The notes under the pieces were generated by a model. It saw nothing but the letters and a program-made list of their open reading frames with translations. It made no database searches and was not told the DNA's origin. The position numbers and the translations under genes were made by a program. From Folioceros fuciformis (Eukaryota; Anthocerotophyta; Anthocerotopsida; Anthocerotales): 46,521 nucleotides of DNA. Positions 43,040 through 46,521 of this stretch are shown here, piece by piece; position 1 is the first letter of the stretch; every line of letters starts with the position of its first letter. Location of the stretch: positions 1-46,521 of the forward strand of contig JBNGIO010006138.1 of the NCBI GenBank assembly GCA_049999805.1. The letters run 5' to 3'.

Positions 43040-44551
43040 ATGACCGCGCGCGCATGGCTCTGGGCTGTGCTCCCTCACGCTCTGTTGGTGGCGCTCATCA
43101 TCGCAGTCGCCCGGCTTGATTCGGATCGCTGGCCAGGCCGACGCGCACCGATGAAGCTGCTGTTGCTCACGTTGGAGTACAAGGCGTCCACGTTCAGCGG
43201 GAATGGAGTGTACTCGCAGTCGATAGCGGAGTCTCTGGTGCGGGCGGGGAACGATGTGCTCGTCATCTCAGCCAGGCCTCAGCAGGCGCCGGTGAAGGGG
43301 CCCGTGGCAGCGGATGCGGCAGATAGGAGAAGCAAATCGGTGGCTGCTGCTGCATTCCGGCGGGGAGAGGGGAAACTGGTGGAGATGGAGGTTGAGGTGG
43401 ATAGGCGGAACTGGGGCAGGCTGGACTGGAGATGCCCTTGGGAGGGATTCGCAGCAGGCGTATCCTTGGATTTGGCGCAGAAGGTGATAGAGTTCGATCC
43501 CGGATGGGCGTTGGTGGTGGATTGGTCGGCTGTGCCGGCCTTCTCCAAGCTGGTAGCTCTGGGGACCAGGAGCATCCCGATGGCGTTTCTCAACTTCAGG
43601 ATCTACTACTTGTCGCAGTATGGAGGAGACGACGGGCAGCTAGAGAAGAATTTCTACAAGTTCATGGAGTCCCGGGCGGTGTCCATGGCATCTGCGATTG
43701 CGGCCCTGAGCGCTGGGGACGCGCAGGTGCTGGCCACGGATTTGGCCAACTCCATTGCCCCGGGCGTGGTTCCAAAGCCGCTGTGGCCGGCTCTGAGGAA
43801 GGACGTGCGGAGCATAGCTGTACCTCCGCCGGGTCCTGGATACATGGTGAGGAAGACGGAAAGGAATGGAGCGGAAAGTTATGATGCCTGGGCCAAGGAC
43901 CGCAAATTTCTCACCTGCTGCGTCCGGCTGTCTCCGGAGAAAAATGCGCTCATGTTCGCTTTGCTTGTCGAGAAGTTGGCAGGGTTCTTGGCGGAGCATA
44001 AGATCACACCGGCGATCTGCGGGGGTGCTAAGGAGGATGCGTATGCTAAAACAGTGAAAGATAGGGTGAAAAAGGCGTGCCCTGTGGCTGTCGTTTATGA
44101 GACCTTCATGGGGGCTGCGGAGATGGCAGACTTGTACGCGCGGACTTTGTTGAATGTTCATCCTTGCATCTACGATGCCTATGGGATGACCATTGTGGAG
44201 GCGGGAGCGTTTGGCACTCCTTCCATCGTGCACGTGGGGAAGGGAGGGATTGTTGGTGCAGCTGAGCTTCTGGATCCAAAGACAGGGCTTGCCTTTGGCG
44301 TGGACATGAACGCCTCGGCCGCGAAGATTGCTGAGGAAATCAAGATGGTTTTGAGGGACGGGCAGAGGGTTGCCAGAGTCGGGAGAGCCGCTGCAACCAA
44401 AAGCTTGTCTTGGGACGAGGACGCGAATGCCAAGCAACTGCTGGACATTTTACAAGCTGGGCAGGCCTATTTGCGGCAGCAAGGTAACGTCCTTCCCAAG
44501 TTGCAAGACGATATGTGGGGTCCCCCCTCACTGCCTCCGGATGAAGTCTGA
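43040..44551 (+). CDS. GT4-type glycosyltransferase, membrane-anchored
   Basis: An intronless frame of 503 residues. One hydrophobic segment at about 7-24 looks like a type II signal anchor, so the enzyme probably works in the Golgi or ER lumen. The body has the two Rossmann domains of GT-B enzymes: LLLLTLEYKASTFSGNGVYSQ near the start of the first (38-60), and in the second CCVRLSPEKN followed by DAYGMTIVEAGAFGTPSIV. The latter carries the EAxxxGxP signature that binds the nucleotide sugar in family GT4. I cannot name donor or acceptor. The start is uncertain: an overlapping ATG four bases upstream (43036) opens a 27-codon frame, and an in-frame ATG at 43151 would remove the anchor. Confidence 0.85.
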   Translation: MTARAWLWAVLPHALLVALIIAVARLDSDRWPGRRAPMKLLLLTLEYKASTFSGNGVYSQSIAESLVRAGNDVLVISARPQQAPVKGPVAADAADRRSKSVAAAAFRRGEGKLVEMEVEVDRRNWGRLDWRCPWEGFAAGVSLDLAQKVIEFDPGWALVVDWSAVPAFSKLVALGTRSIPMAFLNFRIYYLSQYGGDDGQLEKNFYKFMESRAVSMASAIAALSAGDAQVLATDLANSIAPGVVPKPLWPALRKDVRSIAVPPPGPGYMVRKTERNGAESYDAWAKDRKFLTCCVRLSPEKNALMFALLVEKLAGFLAEHKITPAICGGAKEDAYAKTVKDRVKKACPVAVVYETFMGAAEMADLYARTLLNVHPCIYDAYGMTIVEAGAFGTPSIVHVGKGGIVGAAELLDPKTGLAFGVDMNASAAKIAEEIKMVLRDGQRVARVGRAAATKSLSWDEDANAKQLLDILQAGQAYLRQQGNVLPKLQDDMWGPPSLPPDEV

Positions 44552-44961
44552 ATGAGTGTCGGCGTAGCGTGTTCTCCCCGTGTTTGTTACTACACCCTTA
44601 AATAATGCAGAAGCGCAAGAAGAGGATGAGGAACGGGCGGAGGTGGAACTACAAGAACCAGACGACGCCATGTCTATCTCAATGGACGATTGTTTACAAA
44701 TCTGTGAGCTAAGTGAGCAGGATGCGGAAACGCTTAGGCGGTCGATGCAAACTCTTCCTGAAAAGTACAAACTAAGTAAAGAGGAGCTAGATGAGGAACT
44801 GGATGGGCAAGATGACATCCAAGAGCCAAAAGAAGAAGCCCAGGAACCAGCAGCAACAACCGAGGCAACCACTGAAATGCTCAAACATCACAAAATTTGA
44901 ATGCAAACCATTGACGAATCCCCTCCGACAAACTCCGTCCATTGCTCAGGAAGTTTGCCAT
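44552..44961. other. Spacer with a doubtful small acidic frame
   Basis: The glycosyltransferase and IMPACT genes converge here. A plus-strand frame at 44580-44900 would encode an acidic peptide (MSISMDDCLQICELSEQDAE from 44670). It lacks a good start and matches nothing I know, so I do not call it a gene. Confidence 0.4.
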
Positions 44962-46131
44962 TCACTGTTCATCAGTGCAAATTTCAAAACGTGCACGCCC
45001 TCTGCCGGAATCCTGGAACGCCTTCTCCAGCCCCTGGAGGGCGTCCACTTCCACCAACAGCTGGAGAGACACACCCTCATTGCTGGCATCGTCATACTCC
45101 TCACCTACCTTCTGGACCCCATGAGAGTGCAGCTGCAGATACAGCACAAGGACATCCTCCATTAGTACCACACATCAAAGACATGAGGCGCTTGCTTTAT
45201 CGACAGGCATGACTCCTGCCGGAGTAGGGATACCAGTGAGTAGATGACGCCCAGCAAGTCATAAGGTGCCCGCACCGTTACGGCAATCTGCACACCAGAT
45301 CAAGTGACATCCATGAGGGCAGGTGACAAAAATATGCAGCATCCAAGCTTAGCACAGTAGTCGGTAGATCAGTTTGTTACTTTGGCCTTGTGCTGGATAG
45401 TTTCTGCTCCCTTGAGGCAATCCGCTGTCACTCCACCGTAAGCTCTGACCAGCCCGCCTGTTCCAAGCTTGATTCCACCGAAGTACCTGATAACCAGCAC
45501 CACGACTCTGTCCAGGCCAGAAGCCACAATCGCCGAATGCATGGGCCTTCCAGCGGTACCTCCAGGCTCACCATCATCACTGAAGCGAACCCGGTCTCCA
45601 ATCTGTCGCACAAGCGGGGCAAAGAGCAGGCACCTGCGGAACATTAGCCCTCTCTGCTCCACATGAAGCAAGCACCAAGCAGCCGACCTTGAAAGCCCAG
45701 CAATTGTGGGTGGCACCGGGGTCTCGCATCTGCACCGCCCACTCACGTCAGCGTCCCTGCAACAAGAAAATCATGCGCATCCCACTTTAGTACAACCATG
45801 ACCAGACCCATCACCCAGTTACCTGAGCCAGAAAAGCCAAAGCTTCTTCCTCGGAATCGGCAGGAGCAGCAAGGGCCACAAACTTGCTGTGCTTCACCTC
45901 CATCTCCTGTCTCACCTGCCCCGCCAGAGTTACATAGTTCCTTCCCCCGGGAGACTGGGACGCAGACCTGGGCCCCGGCAACTGGCAGCGCACAGGAGGA
46001 AGTGTGTGGAATGGCCGTACGGCCAAGAAGGTGGTGCTGGTGGCTGGAGGCCAGCCAGGGAGTCCTTGGAACCAGCCTCCACGACCATGAGCGTGAACCA
46101 CCCTCCTCAGAGCAGCCAAGGAAGAGCACAT
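44962..46131 (-). CDS. IMPACT/YigZ family protein
   Basis: Five exons on the minus strand: 46131-45823, 45729-45688, 45602-45381, 45287-45234, 45132-44962, all joined between codons, giving 265 residues. The N-terminal 60 residues are Arg/Ser/Pro-rich and may target an organelle. The UPF0029 domain follows: EVKHSKFVA, ATHNCWAFK, then RFSDDGEPGGTAGRPM and VIRYFGGIKLGTGGLVRAYGG, the family signature. A smaller C-terminal domain (PYDLLGVIYSL, then EEYDDAS) fits the EF-G V-like domain of bacterial YigZ. Animal IMPACT regulates the kinase GCN2; the YigZ-type form with a C-terminal domain is of unknown function. I placed the exon 3 acceptor at 45603 because it keeps the frame and yields KIGDRVRFSDD. 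The gene is divergent from the partial gene at 46334. Confidence 0.9.
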
Positions 46132-46333
46132 CGTCGTTCCAGCTCCATGGCAATGTCCAGACTCGAGGATCGCATCTAACGTCCATCACCCCCCCGGTTA
46201 AAGTGAAATTAGTCAGCAGGTTACGTAATTCGTTTCGTATCACGGGAGTCGAATCAGTCGTTGGGGCAGTTCTGAAGGAAAACAAACTCAGCTCTCTGTA
46301 CTGCTCTTATCCGCTTTCACTTGCCCATCAGCG
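46132..46333. promoter_or_regulatory. 202-bp gap of a divergent pair
   Basis: It lies between the IMPACT-family start (minus) and a probable plastid protein start (plus). It is short enough to be a bidirectional promoter. Confidence 0.45.
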
Positions 46334-46521
46334 ATGGCTGCCGCCGCTGCTGCAGCAGCTACAGCATCCGGGCAGACGGTCTGGCTACCTAGCGGATTAT
46401 GTAGGCCTCGGTCGCACCTGCCAGCCCGATCTTCAACCTTCAATGGCCTGCGCGCCGCGCCCTGCCTGGGCCAACGGCAGCCGCAGCAGCGGGTGGCACC
46501 AGCTGCTTCCAGGCGGAGCAT
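46334..46521 (+). CDS. Probable plastid-targeted protein, 5' part only
   Basis: The frame opens at an ATG in good context (gcgATGG) and stays open to the window end, 62 complete codons. The peptide starts MAAAAAAAATASG and is rich in Ala, Ser, Arg and Pro, with no Asp, Glu or Lys, which is typical of a chloroplast transit peptide. The mature protein lies outside the window, so its function cannot be told. A minus-strand frame over the same bases (46288-46521) is less likely because it shows no domain. Confidence 0.6.
   Translation, partial: MAAAAAAAATASGQTVWLPSGLCRPRSHLPARSSTFNGLRAAPCLGQRQPQQRVAPAASRRS

Noticed and set aside
43640-44437. Minus-strand frame of 265 codons
   Set aside because: Antisense of the glycosyltransferase, no recognised motif.
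44580-44900. Small acidic plus-strand frame
   Set aside because: It opens with GTG, has no good ATG near its start and matches no family; it could be an exon of something I cannot see.
46288-46521. Minus-strand frame of 77 codons at the window end
   Set aside because: The plus strand over the same bases gives a typical transit peptide with a good start codon context, which is the better reading.

Overview
The window is nuclear DNA from a land plant. The evidence is spliceosomal genes with mostly 75-270 bp GT-AG introns and families typical of green plants: an AP-4 epsilon adaptin, a WCRKC plastid thioredoxin, an RH1-type DEAD-box helicase, a plastid FMN hydrolase-like HAD protein, a CYP85-clan P450, a plant-type cytochrome b561 protein and a PLS-class PPR locus. 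A seedless lineage (bryophyte, lycophyte or fern) fits the PPR style and the Crinkler-like gene, but that is inference. All exon structures here were read by hand from splice signals and family conservation. I saw no rRNA, CRISPR or convincing tRNA.

Region 1 (1-11737) is rearranged. Two copies of one repeat unit lie in opposite orientation (L about 281-3370, R about 9908-8762). The unit carries a degenerate fragment of the gene that lies intact at 12374-15679. Copy R is an internally deleted form of L. Between the copies lie an intact eight-exon P450 (4074-6361) and a 5'-truncated RING gene on the minus strand (7356-8761). Just beyond R is a second P450 copy (9954-11737) that lacks exon 1 and has damaged motifs. 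R sits exactly where both genes lose their 5' ends.

Region 2 (11738-19900) holds a large intronless gene for a von Willebrand A-like, cysteine-rich protein that I cannot assign to a named family, then a decayed LINE endonuclease fragment on the minus strand and a PPR pseudogene with several frameshifts.

Region 3 (20399-32061) is mostly housekeeping: AP-4 epsilon (11 exons), then an AT-rich island carrying an intronless restriction-nuclease-like plus pseudokinase-like gene, then a divergent pair, WCRKC thioredoxin (minus) and RH1 helicase (plus).

Region 4 (32062-46521) holds a cytochrome b561 gene (minus), about 3 kb of AT-rich sequence without genes, a plastid FMN hydrolase-like gene (minus), an INSIG-like putative plastid membrane protein (minus), an intronless GT4-type glycosyltransferase (plus), an IMPACT/YigZ-family gene (minus), and the first exon of a probable plastid protein (plus) that runs off the end.

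Both assembly gaps (10 N each) are flanked by exact 47-bp duplications, which points to contig ends that overlapped but were not merged.
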